The notes under the pieces: generated by a model
What the model saw: the letters and a program-made list of their open reading frames with translations, nothing else
Database searches by the model: none
Told to the model about the DNA's origin: nothing
DNA from: Mycolicibacterium chlorophenolicum
GTDB taxonomy: Bacteria; Actinomycetota; Actinomycetes; Mycobacteriales; Mycobacteriaceae
Reading direction: 5' to 3'
Assembly (NCBI RefSeq): GCF_001044235.1
Contig: NZ_JYNL01000023.1
Coordinates: 251,153 to 315,152 of the forward strand
Length of the DNA: 64,000 bases
Program-made: the position numbers and the translations under genes
Shown here: positions 35,218-43,157 of the stretch, piece after piece
Position numbering within the stretch: position 1 is the stretch's first letter
How the letters are laid out: each line of letters starts with the position of its first letter

Positions 35218-37331
35218 GCGCCCACGCCGCCGTCCTCGATCAGGGCGACGCGGCAGCGGACCTGCCCGCCGAGCGCAACCTGCGACTCAACACCGTCGCA
35301 CTGATCGCGTCCACCGCGTCGACCGGTGTTCTGGGCCTTGCCTTCTGGGCGGTGACGGCCCGGCTGTTCCCGCCCGCGGAGGTCGGGCTTGCTTCTGCGC
35401 TGATCAGCTCCGCGGTGCTGCTGTCGACGATGTCGACGCTGGGTCTCGACGTGCTCTACGAGCGGTTCCTGCCGATCGCCGGGGTCCGCGCACCGGCACT
35501 ACTGCGCCGCGGCTTCCTGCTGGTCGCTGCGATGGGTCTGCTCACCGGCGCCGTCCTGGTGGCGGTCGGGCCCCGCGACCCGCTGTTCCAATCCGGTTGG
35601 GCGATGGCCGGTTTCCCGCTGATGGTGCTCGTGCTGGCGGTGTTCGCGCTGCTGGACAAGGCCTCGGCGGGCCTCGGCGTCGCGCGGTGGGCCGCGGTGA
35701 AGAACCTGGTGCACGCGGTGGCGAAGCTGGCCGCGGTCGCCGCGCTGGCGATCTGGGATCACGCCGTGACGATCGTGCTGAGCTGGACGCTGACCGCCGC
35801 GGTGGCCGCGCTGTGCACCTACGTCGTCCTGCAGCGCCGCAGCGCGACCCATCCGCGGTGGCGGCAGGCGTCGGATCTACCGCCGCGCCGGCAGATGTGG
35901 TCCTACTTCGGGTCGTCGTTCGGCATCGCGTCGCTGTGGTCGATCGGTCCGCTGGTGGTGCCGCTCATCGTGGTCACGCAGGTCGGCCAGGCCGCCAACG
36001 CGTACTTCGCCGTGACCTGGGCGATGATCAGCGCCCTGTATCTGATGATGCACCTCGTCGTGAGCCCCTACGTCGCCGAAGTGGCCGCCCACCCCGAGCA
36101 GGTCGCCGCCCTGTCGTGGCGGATGGTCCGCACGATGGCTGTGGTGGCGGTGGCCGCGTCGGCGGGACTGGTGCTGGTCGGTCCGCTGATGCTCGGCCTC
36201 GCGGGCGGCGACTACCGCGCCGAAGGGCACAGCCTGCTGTGGCTGGCCGCGGCGTTCCTGCCGCTGTCCGGGGTGGCCGCCGTCTACGAGGGTTTCTCCC
36301 GGGTCCAGCGCAAGCTGGCGCTCTACCTCTCGGTGCAGGCGCTGATGACCGTGGTGATCATCGCCGGCTCATGGGTCGCCACCCGATCGATGGGCATCAC
36401 CGGCGTCGGCTGGGCGTACCTGGGCGCCGAGGCCCTCTCGGCGGCGATCCTGATCGGCCCGGCCGTCGCGTGGCTGCGCCGGGTGCGTGCCGGACAGGAC
36501 GGCCGCCCGCGTCACGCCGCCGCCGGGGCCGGGCGCGTCTGGCTGCGCGTGGGGTCGGTGCTGCTGGCCACCGCGCTGCCGGTGACGCTGCTGTGCACCG
36601 TCGACCGGCCCACCGCCTCGGCCGCGGTGATGATGTTCGACGACTTCAACGGCCCGGCAGGCAGCCGGCCCGACCCGGCGCGGTGGGGCTACGACCTGGG
36701 CGGCGGCGGGTGGGGCAACGACGAATCGCAGGTCTACACCGATTCTCCCGACAACGTGGCGCTCGACGGCGACGGCCACCTGGTCATCACCGCGCGCCGG
36801 GACGGCGACCGGTTCACCTCGGCGCGGTTGACGACCAAGGGCCGGCTGTCGTTCGTGCACGGCCGGGCCGAAGCCCGGGTGCGGTTGCCCCGCGGCGCCG
36901 GGCTGCATCCCGCCTTCTGGCTGCTCGGGGACGACGTGGACGCCGTCGGCTGGCCCCGCAGCGGCGAGCTCGACGTGGTGGAGACGATCTCCGACGCCCG
37001 CTTCATCCACAACGGCGCGATCGGACCCGACACCGACGGACGGGAGTACAAGCTCGCGGGCACCCTGCCCATCGATCCGCCGTTCGTCGACGACTTCCAC
37101 ACGTACTGGGTGCAGCGCGACCCCGGGGTGATCTCGATGGGCGTCGACGACCGGACCACCACCGTGTTCCGTGCCGAGGATCTGCCCGCCGACGAGCAGT
37201 GGGTCTTCGACAAGCCGTTCTTCCTGCTGCTCAACGTCGCTGTCGGCGGCACCTGGCCCGGCCCCGCCGACGACACCACGCCGTCTCCTGCCGCGATGAC
37301 GGTCGACTGGGTGCGGGTGACCGGTGACTGA
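35214..37331 (+). CDS. Flippase-GH16 fusion: Wzx/MATE-like transporter with C-terminal glycoside hydrolase
   Basis: 705 aa. Residues about 20-440 form a polytopic region of roughly 12 helices resembling polysaccharide flippases (LNTVALIASTASTGVLGLAFWAVTARLFPPAEVGLASAL; GITGVGWAYLGAEALSAAI). A further helix (VGSVLLATALPVTLLC, about 443-462) leads to a GH16 domain (about 475-705) with FDDFNGPAGSRPDPARWGYDLGGGGWGNDE and the catalytic E-x-D-x-x-E as GELDVVETIS (E585, D587, E590). With an N-in, 12-helix carrier plus one extra helix, the hydrolase would face the periplasm, where it could cut or transglycosylate the exported beta-glycan. ATGA overlap upstream, 8-nt overlap downstream. The frame is continuous with no sign of an error at the junction. 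Confidence 0.88.
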   Translation: MSAHAAVLDQGDAAADLPAERNLRLNTVALIASTASTGVLGLAFWAVTARLFPPAEVGLASALISSAVLLSTMSTLGLDVLYERFLPIAGVRAPALLRRGFLLVAAMGLLTGAVLVAVGPRDPLFQSGWAMAGFPLMVLVLAVFALLDKASAGLGVARWAAVKNLVHAVAKLAAVAALAIWDHAVTIVLSWTLTAAVAALCTYVVLQRRSATHPRWRQASDLPPRRQMWSYFGSSFGIASLWSIGPLVVPLIVVTQVGQAANAYFAVTWAMISALYLMMHLVVSPYVAEVAAHPEQVAALSWRMVRTMAVVAVAASAGLVLVGPLMLGLAGGDYRAEGHSLLWLAAAFLPLSGVAAVYEGFSRVQRKLALYLSVQALMTVVIIAGSWVATRSMGITGVGWAYLGAEALSAAILIGPAVAWLRRVRAGQDGRPRHAAAGAGRVWLRVGSVLLATALPVTLLCTVDRPTASAAVMMFDDFNGPAGSRPDPARWGYDLGGGGWGNDESQVYTDSPDNVALDGDGHLVITARRDGDRFTSARLTTKGRLSFVHGRAEARVRLPRGAGLHPAFWLLGDDVDAVGWPRSGELDVVETISDARFIHNGAIGPDTDGREYKLAGTLPIDPPFVDDFHTYWVQRDPGVISMGVDDRTTTVFRAEDLPADEQWVFDKPFFLLLNVAVGGTWPGPADDTTPSPAAMTVDWVRVTGD

Positions 37332-39429
37332 TCTGCTCGAGCGGCCCGCCCCGCCCGCACCGGCACCGGTGCGCGGCCGGCATCGCCGCGTCGAACCGGC
37401 CCGCCGACCGATCGGCGTGCTGCGGCCGGAGTGGCTCACGCTGGCGTCGGGGGCTCTGGGTCTGCTGTCGCTGGTCCCGGTGGCGCCGTGGCTGCGCGCC
37501 GTGCTGCTGGCGGCGTTCCTGCTCACCGGCCCCGGCCTGGCGACGGTGCTGTGGATGCGGCTTCCCGCCGCCGCGGCCGTGGCCGTCGTCCCGGTGACCG
37601 GCATGGCCGTGGCGGCAGGTGCCACCGTGACCGTGACGTGGGCGGGCGCGTGGCTGCCCGTCCCGCTGTTGCTGACGCTCGTCGCCGCGGTCGCCGGCTC
37701 GGCGGTGCTGTGCGCGCGGCGCCGGCCGCGCCCGGCGCTGCGGTGGCCGGCCGCGCTGGCACCCGGGCGGTGGCGGGTGAGCGCGCCGTACGCGTGGATC
37801 GTGGCGGCGCTGTGCGTGTGGGCGGTGGCACTGCCGGGGATGGCCGCGGCCGCCGAGTCACCCCTGGGTCTGCTGGTCACCGGGACCGGACCGGTGCTCG
37901 TCGTCGTCGGCGCGGTGCTCGCGTGCGTGTTCGTCGTCGCGCTGCGCACCGACGCGCTGGTGGCCGCGGCCGCGGCGGTGGGCGCCGCGATCCTGGTGCT
38001 GCGGTTGACCGCGACGCTGATCACCGATCTGCCGATGTACGCGTGGACCTACAAGCACCTGGGCATCGTCGACTACCTGCTGACCAACCGGGTGCTGCCG
38101 CCGTCGGGGGTGGACGTCTACCGCGAGTGGCCGGCGTTCTTCACGACGTTCGCGTGGTTCAGCGACGTCACCTCCGTCGACCCGACCGCGGTGGCGCACT
38201 GGTTCGCCCCGGTGGTGCACGTGCTGTTGGCCCTGGTGGTCGGGTCGCTGGCGGCCACGCTCGGGCTGGACCGGCGTGCGGTGCTGGCCGCGGTGATGGT
38301 CTCCGAGCTGGCCAACTGGGTGGCCCAGGACTACTTCGCGCCCCAGGCGTTCGCCTTCGTCGTCGGACTCGGGATCATCGTGGCGCTGCTGGCGGCGCGG
38401 GTGGACCGCCGCGCCGGGTGGCTGGCCTTCCTGCTGTTCGCCGCCCTGGTGCCGACCCATCAGCTGACACCGTTCTGGATTTTCGGCGTGGTGGTGGCGC
38501 TGACGATCGCCCGCCAGATCGGCCCGCGGTGGATCGTGCTCCCTTATGCTGCAGTGCTTTTCGGCTACCTGTATCCGCGGCGCTACATCGTGTTCGAGCA
38601 CGGCGGACTGTCGAGCCTCAACCCGCTGGCCAACGGTGCCGGCAACGTCGAGTACGCGGGGTCGCTCGACAAGATGATCACCTCGCTGGTGTGTCGCGGG
38701 CTGTCCGCGACGATCATGCTGGCCGCGGTGGTGGCCGCAGTGGTGTGGTGGCGCCGCAGGCGGCCGGTGGCCGTCCCGGCCATCCTGGCGTTCAGCCCCT
38801 TCGTGCTGCTCGGGCTGAGCAGCTACGGCGGCGAGGCGGTGTTCCGGGTCTACCTCTATGCGCTGCCGGGCTGTGCCGTGCTGATCGCCCCGCTGCTGGT
38901 CGCCGCGATCACGGCGCGCCGCGCTCACCACCTGGCCGCCGTCGCGCTCGCGCTGATCGCCGCCGCCGGTCTGCAGGGCTACTACGGCACCTGGTACCTG
39001 AACATGGCCCGGCCCTCGGAGTTGGCGCTGCTGAACAACCTCGTCGACGGTGCGCGGGCGCCCGCCACCGTCTGGAGCCTGCACTCGGCCGGCATGCCCA
39101 CGCGCGCCACGGCCACCTGGGTGAACCTGGCCGCGCACGACGACTCGTTCGACACCCCGATCGTCGAGCGCTGGCCCGGGTTCCTCGACGGCTTCCCCGA
39201 CGCCGGCCAGTTCGACGACGTCACCGAAAAAGCCGCTGCCGCAGCGGGGGAGACGTACTTCGTGTTCACCGCCGACGCCAAGACCGCGTTCGACTACTTC
39301 GGCTACGCCGCGCCCGACACGGTCGACCGCTTCGAGCGCATGTTCGCGACCAGCCCGGTGTGGTGCCTGCGGCTGCAGGACGAGACCACCACGGTGTACC
39401 GCTACCAGGCCGGGGGGTGCAGGTCATGA
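37324..39429 (+). CDS. Large polytopic membrane protein, GT-C or polymerase-like
   Basis: 701 aa with about 12-14 hydrophobic helices between residues 30 and 560 and a soluble C-terminal domain (about 565-701). A large extracytoplasmic loop contains MYAWTYKHLGIVDYLLTN and DVYREWPAFFTTFAWFSD; THQLTPFWIFGVV and YLYPRRYIVFEHGG are further conserved-looking blocks. This arrangement resembles membrane-embedded GT-C glycosyltransferases or polysaccharide polymerases. It has no definite family motif, so polymerase is the contextual guess: the cluster has a flippase but no other Wzy candidate. Confidence 0.7.
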   Translation: MTDLLERPAPPAPAPVRGRHRRVEPARRPIGVLRPEWLTLASGALGLLSLVPVAPWLRAVLLAAFLLTGPGLATVLWMRLPAAAAVAVVPVTGMAVAAGATVTVTWAGAWLPVPLLLTLVAAVAGSAVLCARRRPRPALRWPAALAPGRWRVSAPYAWIVAALCVWAVALPGMAAAAESPLGLLVTGTGPVLVVVGAVLACVFVVALRTDALVAAAAAVGAAILVLRLTATLITDLPMYAWTYKHLGIVDYLLTNRVLPPSGVDVYREWPAFFTTFAWFSDVTSVDPTAVAHWFAPVVHVLLALVVGSLAATLGLDRRAVLAAVMVSELANWVAQDYFAPQAFAFVVGLGIIVALLAARVDRRAGWLAFLLFAALVPTHQLTPFWIFGVVVALTIARQIGPRWIVLPYAAVLFGYLYPRRYIVFEHGGLSSLNPLANGAGNVEYAGSLDKMITSLVCRGLSATIMLAAVVAAVVWWRRRRPVAVPAILAFSPFVLLGLSSYGGEAVFRVYLYALPGCAVLIAPLLVAAITARRAHHLAAVALALIAAAGLQGYYGTWYLNMARPSELALLNNLVDGARAPATVWSLHSAGMPTRATATWVNLAAHDDSFDTPIVERWPGFLDGFPDAGQFDDVTEKAAAAAGETYFVFTADAKTAFDYFGYAAPDTVDRFERMFATSPVWCLRLQDETTTVYRYQAGGCRS

Positions 39430-40670
39430 CGTGTCGACTGTGCGGGTCGGCGAGGTTGCACAGCGTGCTGGACCTCGGCGCCACGCCGCCGTGCGAGAAG
39501 TTCCTTGCCGCAACCGAACTCGATGCCCCTGAGGCGACCTACCCGCTGCACCTGCGGCTGTGCCAGGACTGTCTGCTGCTGCAGATCCCCGCGCTGATCA
39601 CGCCCGAGGAGACGTTCACCGAGTACGCGTACTTCTCCTCGTTCTCCGACAGCTGGGTCGACCACGCCCGTCGCTTCGTCGCCGACGCGACGGACCGCGT
39701 GGGACTGAACCAGGATTCGTTCGTCGTCGAGGTGGCCAGCAACGACGGATACCTGCTGGCGCACGTGGCCGGGGCCGGCATCGGCTGCCTGGGCATCGAG
39801 CCGTCGGTCAATGTGGGGGAGGCCGCGCGGCGCCGCGGGGTACCGACGGTCACCGCGTTCCTCGACGAGCAGGTGGCCGCCGACGTCCGGGCCCGGCACG
39901 GCGCCGCCGACCTGCTGGTCGCCAACAACGTCTACGCCCACGTCCCCGACCTGACCGGGTTCACGCGGTCGCTGCGCACCCTGCTCGCCGACGACGGCTG
40001 GTTGAGCATCGAGGTGCATCACGCCCTCAACCTCGTCGCGCTCGGACAGTTCGACACCATCTATCACGAGCACTTCCAGTACTACACCGTGCTTTCCGCG
40101 ATCCGGGCGTTGGCGGCCGGCGGCCTCGCGGTCGTCGACGTCGAGATGCTGCCGACGCACGGCGGGTCGCTGCGGTTGTGGGCGCGGCCCACCGAACTGG
40201 CCGCTGCACCGTCGCCCCGGGTGGCCGCCGCGCTGGCCGCCGAGCAGGACGCGGGACTGCACCGCGTCGACGGCTATCTCGGGCTGCGGCCGCGGACCGA
40301 GACGATCCGGCACGACCTGCTGCGCTACCTGCTCGAGTGCCGCGCGCGCGGCGAACGCGTGGTCGGCTACGGGGCTCCCGGGAAGGGCAACACGCTGCTC
40401 AACTACTGCGGCATCCGCACCGACCTGCTCGAGTACACCGTGGACCGGAATCCCTACAAGCACGGTCGATTCACGCCCGGCACGCGCATCCCGATCCTCG
40501 ATCCGGCGCAGCTCGACAAGGACCGGCCCGACGTGATCGTGGTGCTGCCGTGGAACCTCGAGGCGGAGATCACCGATCAGCTCGGCTACACCGCCGAGTG
40601 GGGCGCCCGCCTGGTGTACCCGCTGCCCACCCTGCACGTCGTCGACATGACGGAAGGAAATCGGAGATGA
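39426..40670 (+). CDS. Sugar C-methyltransferase (Zn-binding, SAM-dependent)
   Basis: 414 aa with the three-part architecture of nucleotide-sugar C-methyltransferases (TylC3/NovU/TcaB9 type): N-terminal zinc site C3, C6, C46, C49; SAM core with motif I EVASNDGYLL (102-111) and GIEPS after strand 2; the active-site loop YHEHFQYY (213-220); and a C-terminal Rossmann-like domain beginning GYGAPGKGNTLLNYCGI. All key elements are intact. It would add a methyl branch to a keto-sugar nucleotide. Part of the ATGA-linked series. Confidence 0.92.
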   Translation: MTCRLCGSARLHSVLDLGATPPCEKFLAATELDAPEATYPLHLRLCQDCLLLQIPALITPEETFTEYAYFSSFSDSWVDHARRFVADATDRVGLNQDSFVVEVASNDGYLLAHVAGAGIGCLGIEPSVNVGEAARRRGVPTVTAFLDEQVAADVRARHGAADLLVANNVYAHVPDLTGFTRSLRTLLADDGWLSIEVHHALNLVALGQFDTIYHEHFQYYTVLSAIRALAAGGLAVVDVEMLPTHGGSLRLWARPTELAAAPSPRVAAALAAEQDAGLHRVDGYLGLRPRTETIRHDLLRYLLECRARGERVVGYGAPGKGNTLLNYCGIRTDLLEYTVDRNPYKHGRFTPGTRIPILDPAQLDKDRPDVIVVLPWNLEAEITDQLGYTAEWGARLVYPLPTLHVVDMTEGNRR

Positions 40671-41470
40671 AGGTCGTTCTGTTCTGTGGCGGGTACGGCA
40701 TGCGGATGCGTAACGGCAGCGATGACGAGATCCCCAAGCCGATGCAGATGATCGGTCCGCGGCCTCTCATCTGGCACGTCATGCGGTACTACGCCCACTT
40801 CGGTCACACCGAGTTCGTGCTGTGCCTGGGCTACGGCGCCGAGCACATCAAGGACTACTTCCTGTCCTACCGGGAGTCGGCGTCCAACGATTTCGTGATC
40901 CGCGGCGGCAAGGTCGAGCTGCTGCAGACCGACATCAGCGACTGGACCATCACGTTCGTCGACACCGGCCCGGAATCGCCGATCGGAGAACGGCTCCGGC
41001 GGGTGCGCTCGTTCCTCGACGGCGACGAGTACTTCCTGGCCAACTACGCCGACGTGCTGACCGACGCGCCGCTCAACGAAATCATCGACGAGGTGAAGGC
41101 GTCCGGTGCGTTGGCGTCGATGCTGATCGTCCCGCCGCAGTCGTCGTTCCACTGCGTCGACGTCGTCGAGTCCGGTCCGCACACCGGTGCGGTCACCGGC
41201 ATCACGCCGGTGTCCCGGCTGCCGATCTGGGAGAACGGCGGCTTCTTCGTGTTGTCCGCCGCGGTGCTCGACATGCTCACGGAGAACTGCGATCTGGTCG
41301 AAGACGTGTGCGGCGACCTGGCCGCCCGGGGCAAGCTCTACGGCTACAAGCACCTCGGGTTCTGGAAGCCTGCCGACACCTTCAAGGAACGCGCCGAACT
41401 CGACGCCGCCTACCGCAGCGGCAACCGTCCCTGGGCGCTGTGGGAGCACGAGAAGGTGGCCGCGTCGTGA
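40667..41470 (+). CDS. Sugar-1-phosphate nucleotidyltransferase (glucose-1-phosphate cytidylyltransferase-like)
   Basis: 267 aa, Rossmann-like nucleotidyltransferase closest in appearance to RfbF glucose-1-phosphate cytidylyltransferase ([70 protein letters not shown]). The usual N-terminal LAGGxGTRL loop reads [10 protein letters not shown], a Cys-Gly-Gly variant. It likely activates the sugar that is then modified by the neighbouring enzymes, probably as CDP-sugar; the nucleotide is inferred from similarity only. Overlaps its neighbours by ATGA and GTGA. Confidence 0.86.
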   Translation: MKVVLFCGGYGMRMRNGSDDEIPKPMQMIGPRPLIWHVMRYYAHFGHTEFVLCLGYGAEHIKDYFLSYRESASNDFVIRGGKVELLQTDISDWTITFVDTGPESPIGERLRRVRSFLDGDEYFLANYADVLTDAPLNEIIDEVKASGALASMLIVPPQSSFHCVDVVESGPHTGAVTGITPVSRLPIWENGGFFVLSAAVLDMLTENCDLVEDVCGDLAARGKLYGYKHLGFWKPADTFKERAELDAAYRSGNRPWALWEHEKVAAS

Positions 41471-42126
41471 TCGATCTACAGACAGGGGAGCTGCGCGAGA
41501 TCGCCGTGCTGGGCGCCCACTGCGACGACATCGCGATCGGCATGGGCGCAACACTTCTCACGCTGAGCCGGTCGCATCCGGGACTGCGGGTGCATGCGCT
41601 GGTGCTGTCCGGCGCGGACACCGTCCGCGAGGCCGAGGAGCGCGGTGCGCTGGCCGCGTTCTGCCCGGGCGCGGAGGTGAGTCTCACGCTGCTGGGCCTT
41701 CCCGACGGCCAGACGCCAGCGCACTGGAACGAGGTCAAGGAGGGGTTGCGCGCGTTCCGTCGCACCTGCGAACCGGATCTGGTGTTCAGCACCCAGCGCG
41801 CCGATGCCCATCAGGATCACCGGCTGCTCGCCGAGCTGACCCCCACCGAGTTCCGCGACCACCTCACGCTGGGTTACGAGATCCTCAAATGGGAGGCGGA
41901 CACCCCGTCGCCCAACGTCTTCCATCCCGTCGACACCGCCACCGCCGAGGAGAAGGCGCGGTTGCTGCACAAGCACTATCCGTCGCAGACCGGGCGGGAC
42001 TGGTTCGACGAGGACGCCTTCCTCGGGCTGTCGCGGCTGCGCGGTGTGCAGTGCCGCAGCGCACATGCCGAGGCCTTCACCGTGGAGAAGACGGTGCTGC
42101 GCTTCGGGCGGGAGGCGGCGGTATGA
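41467..42126 (+). CDS. PIG-L family deacetylase
   Basis: 219 aa. Zinc motif is AHCDD at 17-21 (family consensus AHPDD, with Pro replaced by Cys), and the second ligand block is [10 protein letters not shown]. The fold matches LmbE/PIG-L enzymes that remove acetyl groups from GlcNAc-type sugars (MshB, PIG-L). In this cluster it would unmask an amino sugar, probably at the nucleotide- or lipid-linked stage. The protein is shorter than MshB. The Cys substitution next to the metal ligands is uncommon. Confidence 0.87.
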   Translation: MIDLQTGELREIAVLGAHCDDIAIGMGATLLTLSRSHPGLRVHALVLSGADTVREAEERGALAAFCPGAEVSLTLLGLPDGQTPAHWNEVKEGLRAFRRTCEPDLVFSTQRADAHQDHRLLAELTPTEFRDHLTLGYEILKWEADTPSPNVFHPVDTATAEEKARLLHKHYPSQTGRDWFDEDAFLGLSRLRGVQCRSAHAEAFTVEKTVLRFGREAAV

Positions 42127-43157
42127 CGCAGCGTGTGCTGGTCACCGGTCACCAGGGCTATCTCGGCACCGTGCTGGTGCCCGCGCTTCGGGCGGCCGGC
42201 CACGAGGTGATCGGACTGGACAGCGGTCTGTTCGCCGACTGCGTGCTGGGCCCGCGGCCGGACGATCCGCCCGCGCTGGCGGTCGACCTGCGCGAGGTCA
42301 CCGTGGACCAACTGCGCGGTGTCGACGCGGTCGTGCATCTCGCGGCGCTGTCCAACGACCCGCTGGGCGCACTGATGCCCGAGGTCACCCACGACATCAA
42401 CCACCACGCCTCGGTCCGACTGGCCCGGCTGGCCAAAGAGGCCGGAGTGCAACGCTTCTGCTATGCGTCGACGTGTTCGGTGTACGGCGCCGCCGGGGAC
42501 GGTCTGGTCGACGAAGACGCCCCGCTGCGTCCGCTGACGCCGTACGCCGTCAGCAAGGTGCGCGTCGAGGACGACCTGGCGGCACTCGCCGACTCCGGGT
42601 TCAGCCCGGTGTTCCTGCGCAACGCGACCGCGTTCGGCTTCTCACCGCGGCTGCGGGCCGACATCGTGCTGAACAACCTCGTCGGCTCCGCTGTACTGAC
42701 CGGTGTGGTGCGCGTGCTGTCCGACGGCACCCCGTGGCGCCCGCTGGTGCACGCGCGGGACATCGCCGCGGCGTTCGTCCGCTGTCTGGAGGTGCCGGCC
42801 CCGGTGATCTCCTGCCGCGCCTTCAACGTCGGCAGCGAGACCAACAACGTCACCGTCGCCGAGATCGCACGTCGGGTCGCCGACGCCGTTCCCGGCTCCG
42901 ATGTGCTGATCACCGGCGAGACCGGGTCCGATCCGCGCTCGTACCGAGTAGACTTCAGCCGCGCCCGCGCCGACCTCGGGTTCGAAGCGGAGATCTCGGT
43001 GGCCGACGGTGCCGCCGAACTCCATTCGGCCTATGTCCGCTACGGCCTCACCTCCGCGGACCTGGAGCACAGGTTCACCCGGCTGAACCGGCTGGCCCAC
43101 CTACAGCGCACCGGCCGGATCGACGAAACGATGCGCCATGTCAGCGAGTTCGTGTGA
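42123..43157 (+). CDS. NAD-dependent epimerase/dehydratase (extended SDR)
   Basis: 344 aa. N-terminal GHQGYLGT (glycine-rich NAD motif), HLAALSNDP, and catalytic STCSVYG with YAVSK. The TDE motif characteristic of nucleotide-sugar 4,6-dehydratases is missing, so epimerase or keto-reductase is more likely than 4,6-dehydratase. The C-terminal half carries a substrate region ([25 protein letters not shown]). Its last 20 nt overlap the fusion gene. Acts on the nucleotide sugar made by the upstream cytidylyltransferase-like enzyme, by inference. Confidence 0.88.
   Translation: MTQRVLVTGHQGYLGTVLVPALRAAGHEVIGLDSGLFADCVLGPRPDDPPALAVDLREVTVDQLRGVDAVVHLAALSNDPLGALMPEVTHDINHHASVRLARLAKEAGVQRFCYASTCSVYGAAGDGLVDEDAPLRPLTPYAVSKVRVEDDLAALADSGFSPVFLRNATAFGFSPRLRADIVLNNLVGSAVLTGVVRVLSDGTPWRPLVHARDIAAAFVRCLEVPAPVISCRAFNVGSETNNVTVAEIARRVADAVPGSDVLITGETGSDPRSYRVDFSRARADLGFEAEISVADGAAELHSAYVRYGLTSADLEHRFTRLNRLAHLQRTGRIDETMRHVSEFV

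Noticed and set aside
42123..43157. Annotation of the cluster SDR as CDP-glucose 4,6-dehydratase
   Set aside because: The TDE dehydratase motif before the YxxxK is missing (STCSVYG present instead), so a dehydratase label is not supported.
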